From JAKIYB01 sp964590255 (lineage in GTDB: Bacteria; Armatimonadota; Hebobacteria; CAIYQO01): a DNA stretch of 64,000 bases. This document shows, piece by piece, positions 17,260 through 26,022 of the stretch. The translations under genes were made by a program, and so were the position numbers. Where the stretch lies: NCBI GenBank assembly GCA_964590255.1, contig CAZPYA010000010.1:16870-80869 (forward strand), given 5' to 3'. Below the pieces are notes generated by a model. The model worked only from the letters and a program-made list of their open reading frames with translations, did no database searches and was not told the origin of the DNA. Positions within the stretch are counted from its first letter, which is position 1, and each line of letters starts with the position of its first letter.

Positions 17260-19254
17260 TTACCCGGTTATTTCCTCGCGGGGACCGGTTAGCGACAGGT
17301 CGATGGGGATAAAGCCCAACGACAGCAACGGAGAGTCGGGGGACGGGGTGAAGTCACGCGCGGCGAGGTTGGCGCATTTCGGATCGGCAACATGGCTGTG
17401 GCAGTCATGTCCGAAGGCTTGCCAGGCAGTCATATCGAGCGACTGGTCGCCGTGCTGGTCGAGTACCGGAGTGCCGGAGACATCCCAGTAGAGGTTGTCA
17501 TCGCAGTTGATGCGGTGGGCGGTGGGGGCATAATCGCCCTGCCACATGGGCACGCCGTCGCTGATGACCAGGTTGTGAGTGAAAGCGAAGCCGGTGTGGG
17601 GCTCCGCGCGAGAGTAGAGGAGCATCGACTCGCCGCCGAAGGCGAAGACGTTGTTGCGGATGACATTCTCGCGGCCGTAGTGCTGGTGGAAGCCCTGCTT
17701 GCTGGTATCGTGGCAGATGTTGTACTCCAGCAGGATGTGACTGGAGCCTTCGTCGGTGTAGAGCGCCCAGCCGCCGTAGGTGCGCGACGTGACGTGATGG
17801 ATGTGGTTGTAGCGCACGCGGGTGCCGGGTTGCGCGCCGAGGAGGTAGACGCCGCCCATGTCGGAGAGCAGGCCCTTGCCGAGGTCGTGGATGTGGTTCC
17901 ACTCGATGATGTTGCCGTAGGCGTCGCCTTCGGCGTAGCCCCACGTCCAGCCGGCGGACACGCCGGAGTAGTAGAAGTCGTGGATATGGTTGTGCAGGAT
18001 GCGGTTGCCGCTGGATTTGCCGATGAGCACGCCGATGGCGGCGGGGAAGATGATGCCGCCGTCGCCGATCTCGCAATCGGCCACCAGCGTGCGCGTGCAG
18101 CCGTGCCAGATCTTCACCCCGCCAGCGCCGAGATCGGTCATCGCGCAGCGCTCGATGGCGATCTCGCGGCAGGCCGCGGCGAGATCGACGGCATAGCCAC
18201 CGAGGTGGGCGAAGGTGCAATGGTCGAAGTGGCAGTGCACCGCGCCGCGAGCGACGACGGCGCCGGGCACTTTCGGTTCGGCCTGCATGGGATAGATCTC
18301 GTCCGGGGCCGGCAGCCACTCGGTATGGGCGAAGGTCAGGCCGGTGAAGGTAATATCGTGTACCGGGGCGTCGTCGCTGCCGTCCAGGTGGACGAGCGTG
18401 GCGAGGACGGGGGCGATCACCTCGGCGCTGGACAGGTCTTCGCCGGGGAGGGGCAGGTAATAGAGCCGGCCGGCGGGGCGGTCGAGATACCACTGGCCGG
18501 GCTCCTCCAGCGCCTCGAAGACGTTTTCGACGATGTAGGCGGCGCCGCCGGGGGTGAAATCGTAGGTGAGACGGAGCTTGCTGTCGCAGTCGAAGGTGGC
18601 GATGCGGGTCGCCGGATCGACCGCCGTCAGCTTCGCGCGCACCGACATCCACAGCGTGAAGAACTGCACCTCGACATCGGACAGGTTGTGCCAGTCGGCG
18701 CAGATGTTCCCCTCGGCATAGCCGAAGCGGGTGGTGCCGCCGCGGACGGTCTCGCCCCAACTGCCCTCGAAGCGGGCGTCGTATGGCACCTCAATACGGT
18801 ATTCCCCCGTCTTCGGCAGGCGCGGGCGATAACGGCGAGTGCCGTTCACCCAGAGCTGGCGGAAGTCGGCATCGGGCAAATCGGCCACCCAGGCGGTCTG
18901 TCCGTGCACCGCCTCAACACGCCAGCCGCTGATGCGCCGCCCGCCGCTGATGACCGGCGTCTCGCCCGGATAGGCGGCGTAGACCACCGGGTGCGCCGGA
19001 TCGCTGCGCCATTTGTAATCTTCAGCCTGGCCGGAGTCTTCCGCCGTGAAGACCAGCGGCTTGTCCAGCCGGTACAGCCCGCCGCGCAGGTAGACGGTCA
19101 CCGGCGCGGTCCACGCCGCATCGCGCGGCAGCGCCAGCACCGCCCGCCGGGCGGCATCGAGGGTGGCGAAAGGGCCGTCAGTGCAGTTCGCGTTCGGCTC
19201 GGGGAGGGTACCGGACCAGGTGTCGTTGCCGGTTGGGGAGATATAGAAGGGCAT
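17260..19254 (-). CDS. Right-handed parallel beta-helix repeat protein (polysaccharide lyase/hydrolase-like)
   Basis: The product is 664 residues. It starts PFYISPTGNDTWSGTLPEPN followed by GPFATLDAARRAV, the opening seen in many secreted beta-helix carbohydrate-active proteins. The middle (about 300-600) has repeating Asn-rich turns such as NRILHNHIHDFYYSGVS, IIEWNHIHDLGKGLL and VRYNHIHHVTS, typical of parallel beta-helix (NosD/pectate-lyase-like) folds. No signal peptide is visible, so it may act in the cytoplasm or use another export route. AGGAG lies 6 nt before the ATG. Substrate unknown; a plant or algal polysaccharide is likely from the fold and the neighbours. Confidence 0.8.
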   Translation of the reverse strand: MPFYISPTGNDTWSGTLPEPNANCTDGPFATLDAARRAVLALPRDAAWTAPVTVYLRGGLYRLDKPLVFTAEDSGQAEDYKWRSDPAHPVVYAAYPGETPVISGGRRISGWRVEAVHGQTAWVADLPDADFRQLWVNGTRRYRPRLPKTGEYRIEVPYDARFEGSWGETVRGGTTRFGYAEGNICADWHNLSDVEVQFFTLWMSVRAKLTAVDPATRIATFDCDSKLRLTYDFTPGGAAYIVENVFEALEEPGQWYLDRPAGRLYYLPLPGEDLSSAEVIAPVLATLVHLDGSDDAPVHDITFTGLTFAHTEWLPAPDEIYPMQAEPKVPGAVVARGAVHCHFDHCTFAHLGGYAVDLAAACREIAIERCAMTDLGAGGVKIWHGCTRTLVADCEIGDGGIIFPAAIGVLIGKSSGNRILHNHIHDFYYSGVSAGWTWGYAEGDAYGNIIEWNHIHDLGKGLLSDMGGVYLLGAQPGTRVRYNHIHHVTSRTYGGWALYTDEGSSHILLEYNICHDTSKQGFHQHYGRENVIRNNVFAFGGESMLLYSRAEPHTGFAFTHNLVISDGVPMWQGDYAPTAHRINCDDNLYWDVSGTPVLDQHGDQSLDMTAWQAFGHDCHSHVADPKCANLAARDFTPSPDSPLLSLGFIPIDLSLTGPREEITG

Positions 19255-19272
19255 AGTAAGCTCCTATACGTG

Positions 19273-19465
19273 CCCGGTCATAAATGGCCGGGCTACCGAG
19301 CGACACCCCCTAGAAGGGGGCTTATTCTCTCATTTCCGATCTATCCGCTGAAGCCCCGTTTACGGGGCGTTGTTCGGTAGCCCGGTCGTTTACGGCCGGG
19401 CGGGGCGGCGCCGATGGAATCCGTGGCAGAGGCTATACCCGACCGCCCGGCCATAAATGGCCGGG
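19273..19465. repeat. Cluster of short perfect palindromes
   Basis: Palindromes lie at 19273-19292 (CCCGGTCATAAATGGCCGGG), 19353-19368 (GCCCCGTTTACGGGGC), 19381-19400 (CCCGGTCGTTTACGGCCGGG) and 19446-19465 (CCCGGCCATAAATGGCCGGG). The first and third also form arms of a larger inverted repeat through GGCTACCGA and TCGGTAGCC. They fill the gap between ywbE and the beta-helix gene. Confidence 0.85.
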
Positions 19466-19469
19466 TGAT

Positions 19470-19688
19470 TCACAGATGCGGCAATATCCGCTGCACCCGC
19501 CCCACCTGGCCGTCGGTCAGCCGCACCTTGATGCCCCGCGGGTGAGTGGGCGATGGCGTCAGCACCTCTTTCACCACGCCGCGGGTGAGGGCACCGGTTG
19601 GTTGGTCGGCTTTCAGCACCACGTCCACCAGCAGGCCGGAGCGGAGGTTGGCCCGCTTCCGTCCATCAAGCTCCGGATGATCAGTCAC
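19470..19688 (-). CDS. ywbE: YwbE family protein
   Basis: The product is 72 residues and matches the small YwbE (DUF2196) family: RKRANLRSGLLVDVVLKADQ, then GVVKEVLTPSPTHPRGIKVR and DGQVGRVQRILP. Lengths of 60-70 residues are typical. The start is GTG at 19688, with GAAGGGG 6 nt upstream. The gene lies 18 bp after the FG-GAP gene and is probably cotranscribed. Function is unproven; the sequence resembles a small beta-barrel. Confidence 0.9.
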   Translation of the reverse strand: MTDHPELDGRKRANLRSGLLVDVVLKADQPTGALTRGVVKEVLTPSPTHPRGIKVRLTDGQVGRVQRILPHL

Positions 19689-19706
19689 CGCGTCACCCCT
19701 TCACCC

Positions 19707-21029
19707 TTACACGCCAGGATAGAGTGTCTCATTATACAGCGTCGGTACGGCCAGCGGGCGGGTGTTGGCGATGATGCTTAGGCCGCGGGCGCCGAAGAGG
19801 ATAGCCTCGTCGCGGCCGTCGCCCCAGACATCGGCGGCGAGAGCATAGTAGCCGCAGTGCAGCACCTCCGGCGTTGGCGGAGCGGGATACTGCATGGCGA
19901 GGGTATCGAGGATGTTGCCGTATCCGTCGTAGATAGCCTCGCCATCGCCGGGGACATAGCGGTAGACCATCTCTGTCCCCTGCCATTCGCAGGTCACCTG
20001 GCCGCGGTGGTAGACGAGGAGGGCGTCAAGGCCGCCGGGGCCGTTCCAGCCAATGCGGACGCCGCCGGCGCACCAGGAGCCGGGCGGCTGTGGACAGCTC
20101 CATAGCTCGGTGCCATCCAGGTCGTATAGGTAGAGGGTGGCGCAGCAGTCGGGAGCGCCGCGGTTTTGCCCGCGGTTGATGGCCATGATCTGCAACTCGG
20201 AATCAGCGCGGAAACGGCCAGGCACCACGTGCTGCGCTTCGTCCAGCTTGCGACACCACAGCTCGGTGCCGTCGACGGCAAGGCAGTGCACGCCGCCGTT
20301 GCCGAAGAGTAGCCGCCAACTGCCATCCGCCAGGCGCACCATCGCCGCGGCGTCCTGGTGTTCGCCGCCGTCGTCGTGCCGCCACAACTCGCGGCCGTCA
20401 TGGTCGATGAGCGCGTAGCCGACGAAGACCTCGTCGCAGCCGTCGCCGTCCACGTCGCCGATGGCCGGGTAATGCCCCACCGACCCCTCCCAGCGCCACA
20501 GCACGCTGCCGTCGTGCGCGATGCCCCACATGTTCCAGTAGCGGTCTTTCACCACCAGGTCCCCCCGGCGGCCGGCGCCGGTGAGGTCGGCAATCAGCAA
20601 GCTGTCGTCGGCGGGCGCGGGCAGCGGCAGGCGCGATTTCTCCGCGCCGGTCGTCGCGTCGAGGATAATCAGCGTCGCATCGCCCTCGTAGCGCAGCGCG
20701 CGCTCCACCGCGTAGCCGGTGTCGGGGTGCAGTTCAGCATAGCGCGCCTGCTGCACGTATAGCACCTCGTTGACGCCGTCGCCATCCCAGTCGTAGATCT
20801 GCACGGGCAGGTCGCAGTAGCAGTGGCCGTTCTCCCGGTCGGGCGTGCCGCGCTGCCAGAGCACCGTGCCGTCGATGGTCGTCGCGGTGAGACAGGTGAT
20901 GGCGCGGTCGCCGTAGGTGTTTTGCACGAGAAGCAGATCGGGAGCGCCGTCGCCGTTCAGATCGCCGATGCGAATCGTCTCGGAGCCGAAATCACGGACA
21001 TCGATGGTGCTGACCAGGTGAGTGGGCAT
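19707..21029 (-). CDS. FG-GAP/VCBS-type beta-propeller protein
   Basis: The product is 440 residues. Repeated D-x-(D/N)-G-D-G motifs mark calcium-binding propeller blades: IGDLNGDGAPDLLLV (about 22), IYDWDGDGVNEVLYV (about 78) and IGDVDGDGCDEVFVG (about 190). A weaker WGDGRDEAILFG lies near 410. Some rhamnogalacturonan lyases and integrin-like proteins share this fold, but I see no catalytic signature. No signal peptide is seen. GGGAGG lies 5 nt before the ATG, and a TATAAT -10 box (minus strand) lies at 21059-21064. Confidence 0.78.
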   Translation of the reverse strand: MPTHLVSTIDVRDFGSETIRIGDLNGDGAPDLLLVQNTYGDRAITCLTATTIDGTVLWQRGTPDRENGHCYCDLPVQIYDWDGDGVNEVLYVQQARYAELHPDTGYAVERALRYEGDATLIILDATTGAEKSRLPLPAPADDSLLIADLTGAGRRGDLVVKDRYWNMWGIAHDGSVLWRWEGSVGHYPAIGDVDGDGCDEVFVGYALIDHDGRELWRHDDGGEHQDAAAMVRLADGSWRLLFGNGGVHCLAVDGTELWCRKLDEAQHVVPGRFRADSELQIMAINRGQNRGAPDCCATLYLYDLDGTELWSCPQPPGSWCAGGVRIGWNGPGGLDALLVYHRGQVTCEWQGTEMVYRYVPGDGEAIYDGYGNILDTLAMQYPAPPTPEVLHCGYYALAADVWGDGRDEAILFGARGLSIIANTRPLAVPTLYNETLYPGV

Positions 21030-21127
21030 GCCGGCCTCCCATGGGATGGGTTTGGGGTATTATACAGGACTCCGGGGGATTGGCACACGCATGGGAGCGA
21101 TGCAGTGGGTTATCAGGAGGAGGACGA

Positions 21128-22585
21128 TCAAGTGGCGTGGCCTTCGGGGGCGAGGTGCTGGTCGCAGAGCCAAGGGGGCTTGCCGGCCATGTCGCGGAGC
21201 GGAATAACAGGTTCCGGGGTGGCGGCGACGGTTTCGGTGAGGCCGAGGACGGCCAGTAGAGCGTCAGTGACGGCGGCGGGGTCGCGGTGGGGGTTCCACT
21301 GGGCTTCGGCGAGGGCGGCGTGGGGGAAGGGGGTGCGGCGGCAGAAGAGACTGTGGTCGGCCACCACGCTGGCGTGGGTGTGGTGCGACGGCTTGCCCTG
21401 GAAGCGGCAGGCCCAGTCCTGCAGAAAGGCGTAGTAGCGGATATGCGACTCGCGGCCGCCGGGCAAGCGGTACCAGTCGGCGGTGCGGGCCTGCCATTCG
21501 GTCAGCGAGTCTTCGGTCCACTCTGGGTCGGCGGGGCAGTCCTGACTGTAGCCGTGGCCGTAGGGGATGCTTTTGTAGATGTAGCCGAAGTCTTCGTCGT
21601 CGCCGCGTATGCTGGTGCCGGCTTCGCAGTTCTCCCAGTAGATGTTGCAGCGGGGGTCAAGGCGCCGCAGGTAGGCGTAGTCGCCGAAGTCGTAGTGGAT
21701 GCCGCAGGAGATCCACAGGTCGGGAAATGCGCGCGTGATGTCATCGACGATGGGGTTGACGAAGTCGAGCATCAACTCGCCCATGTTGCGATGCGCGCAG
21801 CGGGGGCACTGGCACTTAGGGCATTCGGTGAAGGCCTGGAAATAGATGCCGTCGCACCCGGTGGGGGCGTAGTCTTCGCGCACTTTGCGCAGGATTTCGC
21901 GGCGGAAGAAGGCAAGGTTGGCGGGGCTGCTGCCGCACATCTCGACGCCGTCGCCCACGCCGTGGTCGAAGTCGGCGGGCAAGGTGTAGTTCCACTCCGG
22001 CACCCATCCCCAACCAAAACCCCACACCACGCGCACGCCGCGCGCGTGAGCATAATCGACATATTCTCGCGCACGCGCCGGAGGGAAGTTGTCCCAGTGG
22101 ATAAGCTCGTTCAGCTTCCAGCGGCTCATGTTGTCGATCCAGGCGCATTTGTCGGGCATGTTGCAGCCCCAGGTCCAGTGCCCGCGGCTGGCGATGCGCG
22201 GGTAATCGGCGGCGGCGAAAGGCGCGTTGGGCAGGGAGAGGGCGTCGCGGTGGAAGTGCTCCAGGTCGCGGAGGGCGTAGAGCGCGCCGGCGGAATCGGC
22301 GCCGGCGATAGCGAGCAGGCGGCGCCCGGGGGCGTCGGGATGCGGACCGCCGCGCATCGCATAGCCTTGCGGCTCGGTGGGCGTTGGCAGCCAACCGGCG
22401 TGCAGCAGCGCGCGCAGGACGGGATTGTTGTCCGCGGTGCCCAGCACGATAGCGTCGTTGACAGGCAGTCGACCGCGGTCGATTGCCACTTCAATCCCGG
22501 CATGCTCGCGGAGCACGCGCCGCAGTTCGCGGCTGGCATAGCCGTCGATGCCCGTCGTCTCCTCCGCTGGTGCGATGATGCGCAT
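21128..22585 (-). CDS. Glycoside-hydrolase-like TIM-barrel protein (GH20/GH84-like architecture)
   Basis: The product is 485 residues. The first ~130 residues (IVLGTADNN, LAIAGADSAGALYALRDLEH) resemble the zincin-like N-terminal domain that precedes GH20 and GH84 barrels. The barrel part follows, with SRGHWTWGCNMPDKCAWIDN, MSRWKLNELIHWDNFPPARA and RGVRVVWGFGWGW. A CPKCQCPRCAH segment near 270 carries four Cys and is unusual for a glycosidase; it may bind a metal. I cannot identify a catalytic pair, so activity is unproven. AGGGA lies 7 nt before the ATG at 22585; the longer frame to 22639 lacks such support. Confidence 0.7.
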   Translation of the reverse strand: MRIIAPAEETTGIDGYASRELRRVLREHAGIEVAIDRGRLPVNDAIVLGTADNNPVLRALLHAGWLPTPTEPQGYAMRGGPHPDAPGRRLLAIAGADSAGALYALRDLEHFHRDALSLPNAPFAAADYPRIASRGHWTWGCNMPDKCAWIDNMSRWKLNELIHWDNFPPARAREYVDYAHARGVRVVWGFGWGWVPEWNYTLPADFDHGVGDGVEMCGSSPANLAFFRREILRKVREDYAPTGCDGIYFQAFTECPKCQCPRCAHRNMGELMLDFVNPIVDDITRAFPDLWISCGIHYDFGDYAYLRRLDPRCNIYWENCEAGTSIRGDDEDFGYIYKSIPYGHGYSQDCPADPEWTEDSLTEWQARTADWYRLPGGRESHIRYYAFLQDWACRFQGKPSHHTHASVVADHSLFCRRTPFPHAALAEAQWNPHRDPAAVTDALLAVLGLTETVAATPEPVIPLRDMAGKPPWLCDQHLAPEGHAT

Positions 22586-22698
22586 GGTGTATCCCTGTGT
22601 GGGAATTCGCCTCAGAGAGCTGGGCTTCCTCTCGTGCATGAATATCGTGCCGATGGCAAGGCCGGGCGTCGTTACAATGATGGCAGGAGGACGATGCC

Positions 22699-23397
22699 AT
22701 GCGATGGATGCTGCTGGGGATAGGGCTGTTGCTGCCGGTGCTGACAGGGTGTGCCAGCGGGGCGCAGCGGCTGGCGGAGCGGGAAATCACGCGCTATGCG
22801 CGCGACTATATCGGGCCGGCGGACCGCTACACCGCCGACGTGCGCGGACTGACGGGCAGCCGGGCGGACGCGGTGACGCTGGTGGGGACGGGGGTGCGGC
22901 CGGCGCCGAACGTGGTGCTGGAGCGGCTGACGCTGACGCTGCGCGGGGTGCAATACCGGCGCGACCCCTTCGCGGTGACACAGGTGGATGACGCGGCATT
23001 CAGCGTGCGGGTGTCGGAGGCGGCCATCAACAACTACCTGCGCGGGGAAGGTCGAGCCGATAGTCCGGCGCTGCGCAACGTGTGGGTAACGCTGCTGCCT
23101 GGCGAGGTGCGGGCGGTAGCGGCGACGACGGTGGCGGGGCAAGCGGTGTCGATTACCGCCGCCGGCGCGCTGCAGGCGCAGGGAGCGACGGCGCGCTTCG
23201 TGCCGTCGGGGTTGGCGGTGGCGGGGGTGCCGGTGCCGGCCAGCGTGCTGGGGCTGTTCGGGGCGCTGCTCAATCCGCTGACCGACCTGCACGGCCTGCG
23301 CTTCGGCCCGCAGATCACCGGCATCGTGCTGGAGCGGGGAGCGCTGACGCTGTCCGGCCGTGCTGACCCACAAAAACTGGTCGCGGCACAGCCATAA
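22699..23397 (+). CDS. DUF2993-like (LmeA-type) lipoprotein
   Basis: The product is 232 residues with a lipoprotein signal peptide: MRWMLLGIGLLLPVLTGCAS, where the Cys after LTG would be lipidated. The mature part (VSEAAINNYLR, VRAVAATTVAGQAVSITAAG and LNPLTDLHGLRFGPQITGI) is beta-rich and resembles DUF2993/LmeA lipid-binding proteins, which bind phospholipids in the periplasm. AGGAGG lies about 8 nt before the ATG and a TACAAT -10 box at 22673-22678. Likely monocistronic; a strong hairpin follows at 23563. Confidence 0.75.
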   Translation: MRWMLLGIGLLLPVLTGCASGAQRLAEREITRYARDYIGPADRYTADVRGLTGSRADAVTLVGTGVRPAPNVVLERLTLTLRGVQYRRDPFAVTQVDDAAFSVRVSEAAINNYLRGEGRADSPALRNVWVTLLPGEVRAVAATTVAGQAVSITAAGALQAQGATARFVPSGLAVAGVPVPASVLGLFGALLNPLTDLHGLRFGPQITGIVLERGALTLSGRADPQKLVAAQP

Positions 23398-23775
23398 CTG
23401 AAAAAAGTGTTAGACGATAGTTTATCTTCTTTATCGTCAGGGTAAAGATACAGTACGATGGTAGACGACGTGACACGCGCAGAGCCATCATCTGGAACAT
23501 GAGTCATGAGGGTCTACCCGACCGAACCAGATGGTGGAAGGGGGCCTGCGGGCGTCACCAAGCAGCGAACCGCCGGAGCCATGCTCCGGCGGTTCGCTGT
23601 TTGGTAGGCGCGCGACGAGTTACTGCGGCAAGTTGCCAAGGAAACAGATGCCGGTGAACGGCACGACGGATATGGAATGGTTCTGGCGGAACAGGACAGC
23701 GCCCACCCGCAATGTGTGCCGAACACCGTTTCGTGAAATGCGCGAGACGCGGTACAATAGGCCCGGGAGGATGCC
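23398..23775. other. Intergenic region, lipoprotein to desaturase
   Basis: The first ~75 bases are more AT-rich than the surroundings and include a weak hairpin (GACGATA/TATCGTC). A strong hairpin lies at 23563-23599. A TACAAT -10-like box at 23753-23758 and GGGAGG at 23763 serve the desaturase. No gene was seen. Confidence 0.6.
23563..23599 (+). terminator. Strong hairpin, probable terminator
   Basis: Arms 23563-23579 and 23583-23599 are perfect 17-bp inverted copies (CAGCGAACCGCCGGAGC type) with a 3-nt loop, followed by a short TTTGG. The T-run is short for an intrinsic terminator, so it might instead be the 3' end of a small RNA or a bidirectional barrier. Confidence 0.6.
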
Positions 23776-24804
23776 ATGAGTCGAGATGAGACGCGCATCA
23801 AGTGGTACCGGGTGCCGGTGGAGCGGGAGACGTTTCTGCGGCTGACGGCATCCAGCGACTGGCGGGGGCTGGCACAGATATTGCCGCAGTTGCTGTTGGC
23901 GGTGGCGACCGGGGCACTGGCCTTTTACGCCTGGCGGCACCTGGCGTGGCCGTGGACAGTCGCTGCGTGTTACCTGCACGCCACCACCTACGCCTTCCTC
24001 GGGCTGGGCGGCGCGGGACACGAGCTATCGCACGGCACGCCGTTCAAAACGCGCGCGCTGAACAATGTCTTCTACGACCTCACCGCCTTCCTCACCTGGA
24101 CGAATCCTTTCTACTTCCGCGCCAGCCACCCAAAACACCACCTGTGGACAGTGCATACCGGTCTGGACCTGGAGGTGGTGCTGCCGATTACCCTGCGGCC
24201 CATCGACTGGCTCTATGCGTTCACCGTCAATCCGCCGATACTGTGGCATCTGCTGCGTACGCACGTCCGCCACGCGCGCGGCATCATCCGCGGGGAATGG
24301 GAAGAACGCATCTTCCCCGAGAACGACGTCAATAGGCGGCGCGAGCTGTTCGTCTGGGCGCGGATGCTGCTGGCCGGCCACCTGCTGCTGGCGGCGGTGT
24401 TCATCTATTTCCAACTCTACATCCTGCTGGCGCTGGTCACCTTCGCGCCGTTTTACGCCGGCTGGCTGAATTTCCTGTGCGGCTTCACCCAGCATGTCGG
24501 GATGCAGCCCAGCGTGGCGGATTTCCGGCGCTGCTGCCGCTCGGTGGCGATGAACCCGCTGCTGCGATTCCTCTACTGGAACATGAACTATCACGTCGAG
24601 CACCACATGTATCCCGGCGTGCCCTTCTACCGCCTACCGAAGCTGCGCAAGGCCATTGACGCCTCGATGCCGCCGGCGAATCGCGGGTTGTTCCACGCTT
24701 GGCGGGAGATTCTGACCATCTTGCGCAAGCAGCGCGAAGACCCATCCTACTACCACGCGGCGGCAGTACCGGAGGAGTTGGTGAAGGAGACGGCGACTGA
24801 ATAG
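23776..24804 (+). CDS. Membrane fatty acid desaturase
   Basis: The product is 342 residues. Three histidine clusters that bind the di-iron centre are visible: HELSHGTPF (about 77), HPKHHLWTVH (about 116) and HVEHHMYPG (about 275). Several hydrophobic helices (about 35-75 and 200-240) place it in the membrane. The family inserts double bonds or oxygen into acyl lipids using O2, so some aerobic metabolism is implied. The third box, HVEHH, is the type seen in acyl-lipid desaturases. GGGAGG lies about 7 nt before the ATG. The regiochemistry cannot be assigned. Confidence 0.9.
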   Translation: MSRDETRIKWYRVPVERETFLRLTASSDWRGLAQILPQLLLAVATGALAFYAWRHLAWPWTVAACYLHATTYAFLGLGGAGHELSHGTPFKTRALNNVFYDLTAFLTWTNPFYFRASHPKHHLWTVHTGLDLEVVLPITLRPIDWLYAFTVNPPILWHLLRTHVRHARGIIRGEWEERIFPENDVNRRRELFVWARMLLAGHLLLAAVFIYFQLYILLALVTFAPFYAGWLNFLCGFTQHVGMQPSVADFRRCCRSVAMNPLLRFLYWNMNYHVEHHMYPGVPFYRLPKLRKAIDASMPPANRGLFHAWREILTILRKQREDPSYYHAAAVPEELVKETATE

Positions 24805-24863
24805 TGGCGTCCCGACAGGAACCCGGTTGTTTTCTGGCGAATGAAACGGCGGGAGAATGAATA

Positions 24864-26012
24864 ATGGATGCTGAACTGCTGTCGCTGTTGAAGGCCGAGA
24901 TTGCCGCCATCCTGCCTGAGATGATCGCGCTGCGCCGGGCGCTGCACCGCGAGCCGGAGTTGGCGTGCGCGGAGCACGCCACGCGGGCAAAGATCGTCGC
25001 GGCGCTGGCCGGCGAGGCGCTGACAATTCGCGCGCCGCTGCTGGGCACCGATGTCATCGCCGAGTTTGGGCAGGGGGAGCGATTGATCGCGCTGCGGGCG
25101 GATATCGACGCGGTGAACACCACCGAGCAAACCGGACTGCCGTATGCGTCGATCCACGACGAGGTGATGCACGCCTGCGGGCACGACGGCCACACCACCA
25201 TGCTGGTGGGCGCGACGAAGGCGCTGGCGCGGCTGGGTGCCCGGCTGCCGCATCGGGTGCGCTGCATCTTCCAGCCGGGCGAGGAGATTCGCGCGGCGGG
25301 GCGCGACCTGGTGCAACTTGGCGCATGCGACGGCGCGGACGAAGCATATGCGCTGCACGGCTGGGCAGGCATCCCCGCCGGCAGCATCACCAGTCGCGCC
25401 GGGGCGCAGATGGCGGCGGCGTCCTTTTTCACCATCACCGTCACCGGCAAAGGCTGCCACGGCGCGCAGCCGGAGCGCGGACTCAACCCCATCCCCATCG
25501 CCGCGCGGCTGGCGCTGCGCCTGCAGGCGGAACACGAGCGGCTGCGCGACCGCGACGGCTCGCTCATCTCCGTATGCGCCGTCACCGGCGGCACGGTGGG
25601 CAACGTCATCCCCGACCAGGTGACGATGCGCGGTACCTGCCGCTACCTGCGCGCCGACCTGGCCGACGACATGGCCGCGGTGCTGCGGACGGCCTGCGAG
25701 ACGATTGCCGCGGAGACGGGATCGGCCATCGAGCTGGACTATCAGCGCAGTTACGAGATTCCCACCGTCAACACCGAGGCCGGGTATGCGAAGGCGAAAG
25801 CGGTGACGGCAATCGTCTCCGGCAACTTCATCGAAATGCCCGCCCCGTCCATGGGCTCGGAAGATTTTTCCTACTACCTGGTCAACCGCGAGGGGGCGAT
25901 GCTCTTCCTTGGACAGGGAGAGACGTCCAGCAACCTGCACTCCGCCACGTTTGATTTCAACGACGACACCCTGGCCGCGGGCATTCTCACCTATTGCCTG
26001 CTGGCAGTGTAA
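24864..26012 (+). CDS. M20D family amidohydrolase/peptidase
   Basis: The product is 382 residues and resembles N-acyl amino acid or indole-acetyl amide hydrolases. Metal-site blocks are LRADIDAVNTTEQTGLPYAS (about 78), MHACGHDGHTTMLVGA (about 100) and FQPGEEIRAAGRDL (about 135). SMGSEDFSYYL near 330 supplies the last metal ligand region. A dimerisation-domain segment with GKGCHGAQPERGLNPI (about 192) is standard. It releases an amino acid or amine from an acyl group with two metal ions. GGGAGA lies about 8 nt upstream. The next gene, an esterase, begins 10 bp after the stop, so the two form an operon with the UROD-like gene. Confidence 0.9.
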   Translation: MDAELLSLLKAEIAAILPEMIALRRALHREPELACAEHATRAKIVAALAGEALTIRAPLLGTDVIAEFGQGERLIALRADIDAVNTTEQTGLPYASIHDEVMHACGHDGHTTMLVGATKALARLGARLPHRVRCIFQPGEEIRAAGRDLVQLGACDGADEAYALHGWAGIPAGSITSRAGAQMAAASFFTITVTGKGCHGAQPERGLNPIPIAARLALRLQAEHERLRDRDGSLISVCAVTGGTVGNVIPDQVTMRGTCRYLRADLADDMAAVLRTACETIAAETGSAIELDYQRSYEIPTVNTEAGYAKAKAVTAIVSGNFIEMPAPSMGSEDFSYYLVNREGAMLFLGQGETSSNLHSATFDFNDDTLAAGILTYCLLAV

Positions 26013-26022
26013 GCGAGGCATC

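Noticed and set aside
17392..19380. 662-codon plus-strand frame
   Set aside because: It is opposite the beta-helix gene, has Val/Gly/Ala low-complexity composition and no recognisable domain.
23398..23600. SRP RNA or tmRNA
   Set aside because: No conserved SRP loop or tmRNA tag and tRNA-like ends could be found.
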